Shown here piece after piece: positions 1 through 7,776 of a DNA stretch of 64,000 nt. The stretch is taken from assembly GCA_038396625.1 (NCBI GenBank), contig CP121688.1, positions 1,302,001 through 1,366,000 of the forward strand, in the 5' to 3' direction. The DNA comes from G038396625 sp038396625 (GTDB lineage Bacteria > Bacillota > Clostridia > Peptostreptococcales > Thermotaleaceae). The position numbers and the translations under genes are program-made. The stretch's first letter is position 1. Each line of letters starts with the position of its first letter. A model generated the notes under the pieces. That model made no database searches, was not told the DNA's origin, and worked only from the letters and a program-made list of their open reading frames with translations.

Positions 1-583
1 TATTATTTAACAATAGTTAATTTTGTTGTTGTTAGAAAAATTCCCTTAATAGTCTTCTTATTCTTTTTATTCTTTTTAGTCTTTATAGTCTTTATGTTAG
101 ATTTTTTTACACTATCTTTAGCAACCTGAGAATTTGTTGGTGGAATAGATGCAACTCAATTGTTGAATATAAATAGGACTTAAGAAAGTATAGGCTATTA
201 ACTTATTTCTCATCAAATCCAAATGACAGATTATTCAAGTTGTGACTATGAATACCTCTATACTATGTAGTTACAGTTCAATTTAACATTTGTGACATAA
301 AAGTTTTAGTGAATTATAAATGTAAATAAAAGATGGATGAAAATGGTCAAGGAAAGTAAATAATAATTTATTAGAAAAGCTAATACTTAGAAAAGATTTC
401 TATTAATAATAAAATTATGATGTTTAACATACCCTGTGGAGGTTAGTACATTGTATATAATTAAGTAGTATTTATCCTTCTTATCAACTAAAAGCTATAT
501 TAGACTATGTAGACATTAGAGTATTGTTTTGGTAGAATATTCCTATAGGCTGTATGGTATAAATTCAGAGAGAGGAGAATACA
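1..583. other. AT-rich region with no recognisable gene
   Basis: I see no gene, RNA or clear repeat here beyond runs of short T-rich tracts around 50-110 (repeats of the form ATTCTTTTT and GTCTTTAT). The last 30 bases carry the AGAGAGGAG ribosome site of the downstream restriction enzyme. It is probably interior DNA of the acquired island whose right end is near 4063. Confidence 0.5.
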
Positions 584-1339
584 ATGACTGAAGAAAACAT
601 TCAATTAGAGCAACAGGAAATGTCTGAAGTTGAGCTTAATGCCATTATTGAGAGGGCTAAGGATTTTTTTAGAAATGAAATTGTACCAAATCATATTGCT
701 AGGACAGAACAATGCAGAAGTTTAAGCAACTTTAGATTAAATCCTTTTCTTGATAAATATAAGGCTACATTTATTACAGGAAATGATGACCCAATAAGTA
801 TTGCTAAGGCTTTAGTTTATCCTAGAGTAATTGGAACATCAATAAACACTATTTTTGGAAGTAAATTACAAAAATTCTGTAGTGAGGTATTAGAGGGTTT
901 TGCATCAACAACAGGAGGTATTGATATTGAGTTTATAGACAAGCTAGATGGCAGAAGAAAATACTGTCAAGTAAAAGCAAGTACAAACACAATAAATGCT
1001 GATGATGTTGAAACAATAAGAGGGCATTTTTCAGGTGTAAGAAACCTTGCAAGAACAAATAATCTCAATATTGGTTTAAATGACCTTATTGTTGGTGTTT
1101 TTTATGGAGAACATGATGAACTTAGTGGACACTATAAAAGAATTGAGGAAGAACATCCTGTAATTGTTGGAGCTGAGTTTTGGCATAGACTTACAGGACA
1201 TTCAAATTTTTATCAAAGAATAACTGATGCAATTGGAGATGTTGCATTAGAATATGATGGTTCTGAATTAGTTGAAAGTGTTATAAACCAACTAGCAGAG
1301 CAGATAGAAGAGTCTTTAAATCCTAATAATGAGCAATAA
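584..1339 (+). CDS. Type II restriction endonuclease, EcoO109I/PmeII-like
   Basis: 251 aa. I recognise the EcoO109I/PmeII-type type II restriction endonuclease family from the run SNFRLNPFL, the GTSINTIFGS segment and the core GGIDIEFID...KYCQVKAS. That core fits a PD-(D/E)xK nuclease site, with Asp114 as the first acidic residue and Gln129-Val-Lys131 in the place of (E/Q)xK. The predicted role is double-strand cleavage of unmodified DNA. The start is supported by AGAGAGGAG about 7 bases upstream of ATG. It faces the cytosine methyltransferase at 1422-2762 across a short bidirectional terminator, so the two most likely form one restriction-modification system. The recognition site cannot be read from sequence; RGGNCCY is only the EcoO109I precedent. 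Confidence 0.8.
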   Translation: MTEENIQLEQQEMSEVELNAIIERAKDFFRNEIVPNHIARTEQCRSLSNFRLNPFLDKYKATFITGNDDPISIAKALVYPRVIGTSINTIFGSKLQKFCSEVLEGFASTTGGIDIEFIDKLDGRRKYCQVKASTNTINADDVETIRGHFSGVRNLARTNNLNIGLNDLIVGVFYGEHDELSGHYKRIEEEHPVIVGAEFWHRLTGHSNFYQRITDAIGDVALEYDGSELVESVINQLAEQIEESLNPNNEQ

Positions 1340-1356
1340 TTCTATTGAGAAAAGAA

Positions 1357-1394
1357 AAAAGGAGATATTCAACATACCTCCTTTTGTTTTTTTA
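1357..1394. terminator. Bidirectional terminator between convergent REase and MTase
   Basis: Arms AAAAGGAG (1357-1364) and CTCCTTTT (1378-1385) with a 13-base loop, followed by T-rich sequence on the plus strand and preceded by an A-run that serves as the U-run on the minus strand. It lies between the ends of two convergent genes. Confidence 0.6.
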
Positions 1395-1421
1395 TTTTTG
1401 ATTATACTTTAATCATTCATT

Positions 1422-2762
1422 TTATTTAAGTTGATTTAAAACATTAACAATAGATAATCCAATAGCTTTAGCCATGTTTACAGGAACAGCATTTCCAATT
1501 TGTTTGTAAGCATTAGAAAGGGAACAGTCAAATTCCCAATTGTCAGGGAAACTTTGAATTCTTGCATATTCCCTAACAGTAAAAGGTCTTGTCTCATCAG
1601 GATGGCATCTTTCAGTCTGCTTTTGTGCAGGAGAACAGGTTAATGTTAAAGAAGGTTCATCCCATGATAATCTCCTAGCCATTCCTGTCCTTCCTCCCCC
1701 TGAATAATAGCTCTTACCCATATAATCTTTAGCAATATCATCAGGTAAATCTCTCCAATAACCTCCTGGAGGGACTAGGTCTAGTACTTTCTTTTTTGAT
1801 ATAGGATATTTAGCACCTTCAGATTCAGGCACATCCTTTAGAACATCTTTTAATGTAAGTTCATAGCCAAAGGGTTTAGGAAAAGAGTAGTGCAAATTAT
1901 GATTGGTAACTAAATCATTTCTAATCCCAACAAGAACTATTCTCTCTCTTTTCTGGGCTACATCATAATCTAAAGCTCTTAATATATGCCATTTTACTGT
2001 ATAGCCAATTTCAGAGAATACTTTTAACATTAAAGATAGTGTTCTACCATTATCATGATTTACTAAACCTCTAACATTTTCAGCTAAGAACATCTTTGGT
2101 AAAAGCTGTTGTAGAGCTTGGGCATAGTAATAAAACATTGTACCTCTAGCATCAGATAGACCCATCTTCTTTCCTGCATAGCTGAAAGCTTGACAAGGAT
2201 AACCTCCAGATAATAAGTCAAGCTCTCCTATGGGAACATCTACATAATTTCTGATACCTTCCTCAACCACTTCAATTATATCCTTTTCAATTACATTCCA
2301 TTTAGGGCTGTTCTTTCTTAGTGTTTGACAAGCATATTTATCATTTTCTACTAACCCCTTAGAGTGAAAACCTGCATTCTCTAGTCCAAGAGCTAAACCT
2401 CCTGCCCCTGCAAATAGCTCAACTACAGAGTAATCTTTCTTAGCTGTTATTCCTCTTACTTCAATAAAATCTTGCCCTTGGTAGGCATCTACATCAATTT
2501 CATCATTTTGTATCTGTTCTTGAAAGTTTTCTGTACTATTAAAAGGCAACTCAATTTGTTCAGATACAATAATTTCTTCAAAGTTTACATCTAGAACTTC
2601 ACATAACTTTAGAGCATTGGTTTTTATAGGGTTAAAGTTAGGAGATAGTATCATTGACAACTGATTTTTACTGATACCTAATTGTTCAGCAAGTTCCTTT
2701 TGAGTAGTCAATCCATGTTTTTTCATATGTATTCTTACTTTATCTTTACTTATAGTATACAA
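1422..2762 (-). CDS. DNA cytosine-C5 methyltransferase with N-terminal XRE-type HTH
   Basis: 446 aa. Residues about 9-60 form a helix-turn-helix of the Cro/XRE kind (QKELAEQLGISKNQLSMIL). The rest is a C5-methyltransferase with the family motifs in order: motif I FAGAGGLALGLENAGF (about 117-132), motif IV GGYPCQAFS with catalytic Cys190, motif VI ENV (228-230), motif VIII QKRERIVLVGIR, and motifs IX/X near the C-terminus (YARIQSFPDNW, QIGNAVPVNMA). It should protect the host site of the restriction enzyme at 584-1339. The start is TTG at 2762, preceded by GGGAGGG at good spacing. The fused HTH suggests that it represses its own gene, as other HTH-carrying C5 methyltransferases do; an inverted repeat at 2782-2801 just upstream is a candidate operator. 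Confidence 0.93.
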   Translation of the reverse strand: MYTISKDKVRIHMKKHGLTTQKELAEQLGISKNQLSMILSPNFNPIKTNALKLCEVLDVNFEEIIVSEQIELPFNSTENFQEQIQNDEIDVDAYQGQDFIEVRGITAKKDYSVVELFAGAGGLALGLENAGFHSKGLVENDKYACQTLRKNSPKWNVIEKDIIEVVEEGIRNYVDVPIGELDLLSGGYPCQAFSYAGKKMGLSDARGTMFYYYAQALQQLLPKMFLAENVRGLVNHDNGRTLSLMLKVFSEIGYTVKWHILRALDYDVAQKRERIVLVGIRNDLVTNHNLHYSFPKPFGYELTLKDVLKDVPESEGAKYPISKKKVLDLVPPGGYWRDLPDDIAKDYMGKSYYSGGGRTGMARRLSWDEPSLTLTCSPAQKQTERCHPDETRPFTVREYARIQSFPDNWEFDCSLSNAYKQIGNAVPVNMAKAIGLSIVNVLNQLK

Positions 2763-2781
2763 TTATTTCATCCCTCCCTAG

Positions 2782-2801
2782 AGTTAAAAAAATATTTAAC
2801 T
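2782..2801. promoter_or_regulatory. Inverted repeat upstream of the MTase: candidate autoregulatory operator
   Basis: AGTTAAA-N6-TTTAACT, 20 bases upstream of the TTG start of the HTH-containing methyltransferase. Position and symmetry fit an operator for that protein's HTH domain. Low-complexity AT sequence makes chance symmetry possible. Confidence 0.35.
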
Positions 2802-3045
2802 TTCTAATGGTTATTATGAAGGTTTGGCTAGTAAAAGTCAATATTTTAATTGAAATAGCTCATTAATACAATACAATGTATCTTATATATATTATTATAA
2901 TATAGAACATATGTTCTTGGCAATGGATTAATAAAATTTGAACCTAAAAGGTATTTAGTTAGTTATGTAGTATAATTTAATAATAAAGGTAATAAGGGGT
3001 AAAGTCTGTCTTAATAATGTTCAAGTTCAGAAGGGGGAATTAAGA

Positions 3046-3819
3046 GTGCAAAAACAAAGCAAAAAGGGGTTTATAGATTGGTTAAAAAAGAATACAAACA
3101 TAAAGGTATACTCAGTAAATAGATATGCTAATGCAATTGATACCATATCAGCAGAGTTAAAAAGTTATGGAGAAAATGAGGTTAACCTATTTAATGTAAA
3201 TGATACAGCAGTTATAGATAAAATAATTAACAATCCAGAATTTCAGGAGAAGAACAATAGAGGTAATAGGATGTATAGTGCTGCTCTAAAACATTTTAAA
3301 GATTATGTGAAGGATTATTATTATGAATTAGAGGCTGAACTAAAATTAGAGCTATTTAAAGAGGAAAGAGAATTTGAGGAATACCTTAAAGATAATGATG
3401 TTAGAAAAAATATTGAAATAGTGGACAATATTAAAGAAAGACCTATCCATAGAACAATAGGAAACTATAAAATATGGAGTAGAAATCCTAAACTTGCTAA
3501 AGATGCTCTAGCTTATACTGGTTACCTATGTGAATTTAATAGCCAACATCTTTATTTTAATTCTAAGTATAATCATCAGAATTATGTTGAGGCACATCAT
3601 TTAATACCTTTAGAATTTCAGGAGGAGTTTAAGAGTAGTTTAGATAATTATGCAAACATAGTATCTCTTTGTTTAGTATGCCATAAACAACTACACTATG
3701 GATATTTTAATGAGAAGAAAGAGATATTAGATAAACTATTTAAATCTAGAAAAGAAAGGCTTAAGGCAAGTGGTATAAATATAGCAATAGATGACATTTA
3801 CAGATATTATCAGGATTAA
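3046..3819 (+). CDS. HNH endonuclease domain protein
   Basis: 257 aa. The N-terminal 130 residues are helical and unrecognised. Residues about 160-220 form an HNH nuclease core: Cys162, the HH pair at 184-185 in VEAHHLIPLEFQ, Asn204 in NIVSLC, then Cys209-x-x-Cys212-His213 and His217. The layout resembles McrA-like or restriction-associated HNH nucleases. The start is GTG at 3046, chosen because AAGGGGGA lies about 9 bases upstream. It sits beside the restriction-modification pair in the same presumed island, so restriction or a mobile-element nuclease role is plausible; the substrate is unknown. It could restrict modified DNA or be a second nuclease linked to the methyltransferase. Confidence 0.75.
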   Translation: MQKQSKKGFIDWLKKNTNIKVYSVNRYANAIDTISAELKSYGENEVNLFNVNDTAVIDKIINNPEFQEKNNRGNRMYSAALKHFKDYVKDYYYELEAELKLELFKEEREFEEYLKDNDVRKNIEIVDNIKERPIHRTIGNYKIWSRNPKLAKDALAYTGYLCEFNSQHLYFNSKYNHQNYVEAHHLIPLEFQEEFKSSLDNYANIVSLCLVCHKQLHYGYFNEKKEILDKLFKSRKERLKASGINIAIDDIYRYYQD

Positions 3820-4013
3820 ATTAGAATAACAGATAACAAGTTATTGTGACTTTTGGAATTCAGTATAATTGAATTTGATAAAAATTAACATACATAAAAT
3901 CCTTTTTTTGTTGTGGAGTCCATGGTATAATATAGGTAGACAAGTGTTCAATACAAGTTAATAGTCAAGTGAGGCTATTGTAAATACAGCATTTTACAGG
4001 AATAAATAGGTGA

Positions 4014-4063
4014 TTTGACTGGCAGTCAAGAGGTCAGGGGTTCGATCCCCCTATGCTCCACCA
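4014..4063 (+). tRNA. 3' fragment of tRNA-Ala(GGC), probable integration scar
   Basis: Only the 3' 50 bases of a tRNA are present. The anticodon arm is TTTGA-CTGGCAG-TCAAG (4014-4030), giving anticodon GGC. It is followed by variable loop AGGTC, T arm AGGGG-TTCGATC-CCCCT (4036-4052), acceptor strand ATGCTCC, discriminator A and encoded CCA (4061-4063). The U at position 70 of the acceptor strand fits tRNA-Ala with its G3:U70 identity pair. No D arm or 5' acceptor strand precedes it; the upstream bases are unrelated AT-rich sequence. It is therefore a broken gene or an att-site duplication made by an element integrated into a tRNA-Ala gene, not a functional tRNA. Confidence 0.8.
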
Positions 4064-4076
4064 ATAGGAATATAAA

Positions 4077-4116
4077 AAAACAAGGGATTTGTAAAAACAA
4101 ATCCCTTGTTTTTTTA
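4077..4116 (+). terminator. Rho-independent terminator after tRNA-Ala fragment
   Basis: Arms CAAGGGATTTG (4081-4091) and CAAATCCCTTG (4098-4108) with a short A-rich loop and a run of seven or more T. It is probably the original terminator of the tRNA transcription unit that survived on the chromosome side of the junction. Confidence 0.8.
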
Positions 4117-4244
4117 TGCCCAGAAGTAGGGGAGAGGCCCATAGTCAATGCTATAGTAAAATCATACAATATAAATACATCAGAAAGATATCCCCAATAG
4201 CTTATTAGACATATATTTGTATAAAAGAAAAAGGAGGATGTATT

Positions 4245-4901
4245 ATGAATAAACCAATCTTAATCATAGACCCTGGTCATGGTGGAAAAGAAGACGGTGG
4301 TGGTACCAACCAATATTGGAAAGAAAAAGATTTTAATTTAAAAATATCATTATACCAATATGAAAGATTTAAAAACTTAGGAATTCCTGTTGTATTGACT
4401 AGAAAAGAAGATATGTATTTAGATGCTTTAGAAAGAGTCAATATAGTAAAGGAATCAGGAGCAAAATATTGTATATCTAATCATATCAATGTTGGTGGGG
4501 GAGAAGGGGTAGAAACCATCCATAGCATATATAATGATGGAAAATTGGCAAATAAACTATTAGATAAAATTGCACAAGCAGGACAAAAGAAAAGACGTGC
4601 GTTTTCTAGAACATTGCCCAATGATCCTAAAAAAGATTATTACTATATGCACCGTGAAACTGGAGCAGTAGTAACTACAATTGTAGAATATGGATTTGCA
4701 GATAATAAAAAGGATACTGAAAGACTTCAGCAATATTGGTATAAATATGCAGAAGCAGTAGTAAAAGGGTTTTGTGAGTATACAGGAATCATGAATTATG
4801 AAGAAATGATTGCAGAAAAGACTGCTGAAATAGAGAGATTGAAACAAGAGAATCTTATGTTAAAAAATAAAATAAATAGGGTAAAAGAAATTCTTTCTTA
4901 G
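4245..4901 (+). CDS. N-acetylmuramoyl-L-alanine amidase (Amidase_3)
   Basis: 218 aa. Zinc amidase of the CwlO/CwlV/LytC catalytic type, cleaving the bond between N-acetylmuramic acid and the peptide stem. Zinc and catalytic residues are visible: His12 in DPGHGG, Glu27 in the YWKEKDFNL segment, His80 in SNHIN, and Glu148 in VEYGF. The domain fills residues 1-182, and a short coiled coil follows (about 185-215, AEIERLKQENLMLKNKI). There is no signal peptide, which fits a phage-type endolysin or a cytoplasmic/holin-released enzyme. The start is ATG with AAAGGAGGA upstream. It may be a prophage remnant on the chromosome side of the tRNA scar, but no other phage gene is near. Confidence 0.85.
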   Translation: MNKPILIIDPGHGGKEDGGGTNQYWKEKDFNLKISLYQYERFKNLGIPVVLTRKEDMYLDALERVNIVKESGAKYCISNHINVGGGEGVETIHSIYNDGKLANKLLDKIAQAGQKKRRAFSRTLPNDPKKDYYYMHRETGAVVTTIVEYGFADNKKDTERLQQYWYKYAEAVVKGFCEYTGIMNYEEMIAEKTAEIERLKQENLMLKNKINRVKEILS

Positions 4902-5127
4902 AATTTATGGAGCAGAAAGCAACTTTTAGCATAAATTTCAAGATAATAAATTTACTTATAGGCTGTTTAATAAAAGGCAGAATAAGGTATGTGCATAGAT
5001 ATGAGAGCAAGACACAAAGAAATGAGGTAGAAATAAAGGGACTTAAATGCACATTGAAATAGCTAAAAGTATATTATGTATAGAAGATACCTCATATATG
5101 AATATAAAAAGAAAGGGGATATTTTGA

Positions 5128-5374
5128 ATGTATATGCAACCACCCTATGTATCCTATGTATCCTTATACGCCAATGATGGACGCTAAGTACTATGTAATG
5201 CAGGTGAATCCTGTAGTGCGATACGGTCTAAAAGAAGCAAAAGCGACAGGTGTACAGCATGCAATGACAGAAGTTGCTTTGATTAGTTATTTAATGGGAA
5301 TGGGTTATGATTATCAGCGAGCCTATGCACTCGTTGAATCTTGGGAAATAGATGAAGCGTTTTCTAGAAAATAA
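5128..5374 (+). pseudogene. Small conserved-looking protein, apparent frameshift near its start
   Basis: The good ribosome site (GAAAGGGG at 5111-5118) and ATG at 5128 begin a frame encoding MYMQPPYVSYVSLY that stops after 20 codons. The long frame, 75 aa from ATG 5147, starts MYPMYPYTPMMDAKYY and has no ribosome site at the usual distance. Adding or removing one base near 5144-5146, at the start of a short CTATGTATC direct repeat, would join MYMQPP to MYPMYPYTP, which looks like the intended N-terminus. The body (VNPVVRYGLKEAKATGVQHAM and a C-terminal acidic helix) matches nothing I can name. Either there is a real frameshift, a sequencing slip, or translation starts at 5147. Confidence 0.5.
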
Positions 5375-5397
5375 AGACTATAAGTGAAAGGACATAA

Positions 5398-5432
5398 CAA
5401 AGAGCTTTGGATGACCAAAGCTCTTTGTTGTA
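5398..5432. terminator. Bidirectional terminator
   Basis: Perfect 13-base arms CAAAGAGCTTTGG (5398-5410) and CCAAAGCTCTTTG (5415-5427) around ATGA. It lies between the small plus-strand gene and the convergent minus-strand Cys-cluster gene, and can serve both. Confidence 0.75.
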
Positions 5433-5454
5433 TCTAAAATTGAAAATATTATGA

Positions 5455-6126
5455 TTAGGCACCTTGCATCCAATTATTCTCTAATTCTACAGGAATCAAA
5501 GAAGGAAATGCATAAATATTTAATGCAAGTTCTTGAAGCAGTTTTATAACATCTTGAAAATTTTCAGCAAGATTTATTTGATTTTCCATAAGAGCATGTT
5601 TAAGAGATAGGTTCTCCCATTCTACCCACTTCGCATAGCGAGAGCGTTCTTCGATATATGGTTTAAATTGATCTTGTAAAATAGGATTTTCAAGAATATC
5701 GCTGCAGATAAAAAAGTTGCAAACAATTGTACGAAAACGAGGAGGTAATGTACATCCTGATCCTTCAAGAACAAAAGGACATGTTCTATAAAAGATAGTT
5801 TGATCTTCAACGGTTCCTTCACCTAGTAGCTGACCCTTTGCTAGGTCATGATCATATAACTGCTGATCAAAGGATCCTTTGGCATGGATAATATAAGAAT
5901 GAATGACTGTTCCTGGTTGTTGGCGGATGTGCTCTAAAACTTGTAAACCATCGATACTTTTTACCATGCGCTGAATGTCTAATAAGGTAAACTTTGGATA
6001 ATACCAACAGCAACCTCTATTTTTTATGGTACACAAGCTTTTTCCCCAAATGCTTTGACAATGATAACAAAAGGTACAGGCATAACGGGGTATATCTTGA
6101 TCAAAAGCAACAAAGACTTTATCCAT
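5455..6126 (-). CDS. Cysteine-cluster protein, possible YkgJ-like metal-binding protein
   Basis: 223 aa, function unknown. The N-terminus holds Cys17-x-x-Cys20-x-x-Cys23, Cys32 and Cys39-Cys40. A second group lies in the middle (YRTCPFVLEGSGC and VCNFFICSDIL). Two clusters of this kind suggest zinc or iron-sulfur binding, as in YkgJ-type cysteine-cluster proteins, but I cannot place it firmly. There is no membrane segment. ATG at 6126 is preceded by AGGAGG. A good sigma-A promoter with an overlapping palindrome lies upstream (6170-6200), so expression is likely regulated by a repressor. Confidence 0.6.
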   Translation of the reverse strand: MDKVFVAFDQDIPRYACTFCYHCQSIWGKSLCTIKNRGCCWYYPKFTLLDIQRMVKSIDGLQVLEHIRQQPGTVIHSYIIHAKGSFDQQLYDHDLAKGQLLGEGTVEDQTIFYRTCPFVLEGSGCTLPPRFRTIVCNFFICSDILENPILQDQFKPYIEERSRYAKWVEWENLSLKHALMENQINLAENFQDVIKLLQELALNIYAFPSLIPVELENNWMQGA

Positions 6127-6169
6127 AGTGTTTTTCTTTTATCCTCCTTCATCTATTTAGCATAGTCCT

Positions 6170-6200
6170 ATTATAGCTTTGTTAAAGACGCTTAACAAAG
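6170..6200 (-). promoter_or_regulatory. Promoter overlapped by a 9-bp palindrome (operator candidate)
   Basis: On the minus strand: -35 TTGTTA (6193-6198), 17-base spacer, -10 TATAAT (6170-6175). The inverted repeat CTTTGTTAA-N6-TTAACAAAG (6177-6200) covers the spacer and the -35 box, the usual place for a repressor site. It drives the Cys-cluster gene at 5455-6126. Confidence 0.6.
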
Positions 6201-6335
6201 TCAGTATCAGGCGTGAATTTTTGATTTTTTCACGAAAAATGAAAACTGCTTTCTCTGAGTAATGAAGGCTTACTGTGACGTGAAATATTGATAAAATATT
6301 TTTGCTTTCTGTAAAGAAACACGAAGTTTTTAAAT

Positions 6336-7469
6336 TTAAAGGTTGGGTGTTTCTTTAAACGTATGTTTTAGTCGATATTCTGCAATCAATAAATCTACCA
6401 TTCTACCGTAGCTGTAAATCCCATCTCTTTGCATATTGGATTTGAGGTATGCATTATTTAATTCAGAAGAAAACCTTTCAATAGGACCTTCATACTGGTG
6501 CCAAAATTCTGTAAGGGCAGCCAAATCCCTTTTTACGCCTTCGTGATAGGCTGCATAGAGTTGGTGATAGGCTACAGGATCGTGGGTATAAAGTGCATTC
6601 ATGGCATGGATCAATCCTAAAAGTGTACCGGAATATTGAAAGTCTATGTCGGGATGCAAATTACATGTAAGATAGGCGATATAATTGGCTTCATCTTCTC
6701 GAGCAAAACCCCGTTGATGCGCCATCTCATGACATGTTGTACTGGGAAGCATGAAATCTGGCACGAGGGTATTTACATTGGCTTCTGCAGTAAATGGAAA
6801 ATAGATACCTGATATTCCTGCATAGGACATGAATTTTGAAAAAAATACGCCTTTAGGTTGACCATATCTACCATCTAATACAGCGTAGTCCTGTGCTGCT
6901 TCCATGTATCCTATAGAAGCACGTTTAAAAACAGAAGAAGGACCATGAGGAATATGCATGACACCGTTTTTGTCCTCAGCTAAAGCAGTTCGTAGTTGAT
7001 GGGTGCGATGGATAAGGTCTTCACATAATGCTTTTAACTCATGAACTGATGAGGACTTCGTATCAAGGCCAGTAATATTGCCAAAGGGTAAACGGTGATA
7101 ATTCAATCCCCATATCATGATGAAACAAAAATAACCGAGACTAATAAAAATCATGAGGTTGCTAAAAAAATCTAAAACTTTATATTCTTTTAGCATTGAA
7201 GCTTTGGTAGATTTGGCGATCATGATGAACAATTTTATAATAAAAAATAGACATACAAAAACAATTAACCACTCTGCAATAGAAATGGGTAAGAGGCCGG
7301 TAATAAGACTTAAGAGTTGACCAATAAATAGATAAATCCCCTTTGAATAGATGCTTTCAATAAATTGTGGCACATAAGATGCATAATAGGATAGTAATAG
7401 TGCAATCGGTAAAAACAGAATATAAAAAAGCTTTTTATTTTTAAAAGATAAACGCAATCTTTTAATCAT
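6336..7469 (-). CDS. DUF3810 family membrane protein with HExxH motif
   Basis: 377 aa from the ATG at 7469, which has GAGGA five bases upstream; an in-frame ATG at 7481 is possible but poorly spaced from a ribosome site. Three or four hydrophobic segments fill the first 125 residues or so. The remainder is soluble and contains the zinc-metalloprotease-like motif CHEMAHQRGFAREDEAN (about residue 245). This combination defines DUF3810, predicted membrane-bound metallopeptidases of unknown substrate. The gene stands alone between a minus-strand Cys-cluster gene and a divergent plus-strand SH3/3D gene. Confidence 0.85.
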   Translation of the reverse strand: MIKRLRLSFKNKKLFYILFLPIALLLSYYASYVPQFIESIYSKGIYLFIGQLLSLITGLLPISIAEWLIVFVCLFFIIKLFIMIAKSTKASMLKEYKVLDFFSNLMIFISLGYFCFIMIWGLNYHRLPFGNITGLDTKSSSVHELKALCEDLIHRTHQLRTALAEDKNGVMHIPHGPSSVFKRASIGYMEAAQDYAVLDGRYGQPKGVFFSKFMSYAGISGIYFPFTAEANVNTLVPDFMLPSTTCHEMAHQRGFAREDEANYIAYLTCNLHPDIDFQYSGTLLGLIHAMNALYTHDPVAYHQLYAAYHEGVKRDLAALTEFWHQYEGPIERFSSELNNAYLKSNMQRDGIYSYGRMVDLLIAEYRLKHTFKETPNL

Positions 7470-7776
7470 AGCATTCCTCATTTCCTATTAGATTCTACTT
7501 TATCACTAATATACCTCATCATTATAACAAAATATACTATGCTTTTATACAACCAATGAGGATATACCTATAGCGTAAGATAGAATAGAATTTAAAGTGT
7601 CAATAAAAGTATTTGTAATTTGTCAATGCTGATTTTAGCGATGTTTTGTGCTTATAATACAATTTTATATAAAAAAATCAACTGTTTTACATATTTTCAT
7701 CATTTATTAAAGGATTTTTCTGTTTTTTGTCTAATATAACCTACTATGTCTATTTTTCATTAAGGGAGGTATTTCA

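Noticed and set aside
4015..4200. A 61-aa plus-strand ORF overlapping the tRNA fragment
   Set aside because: It is read through the anticodon and T arms and the terminator; the product has no ribosome site and is an artefact of the tRNA remnant.
4245..5374. An extended prophage region around the amidase
   Set aside because: No holin, capsid, tail or integrase gene is seen nearby; one amidase alone is not enough to call a prophage.
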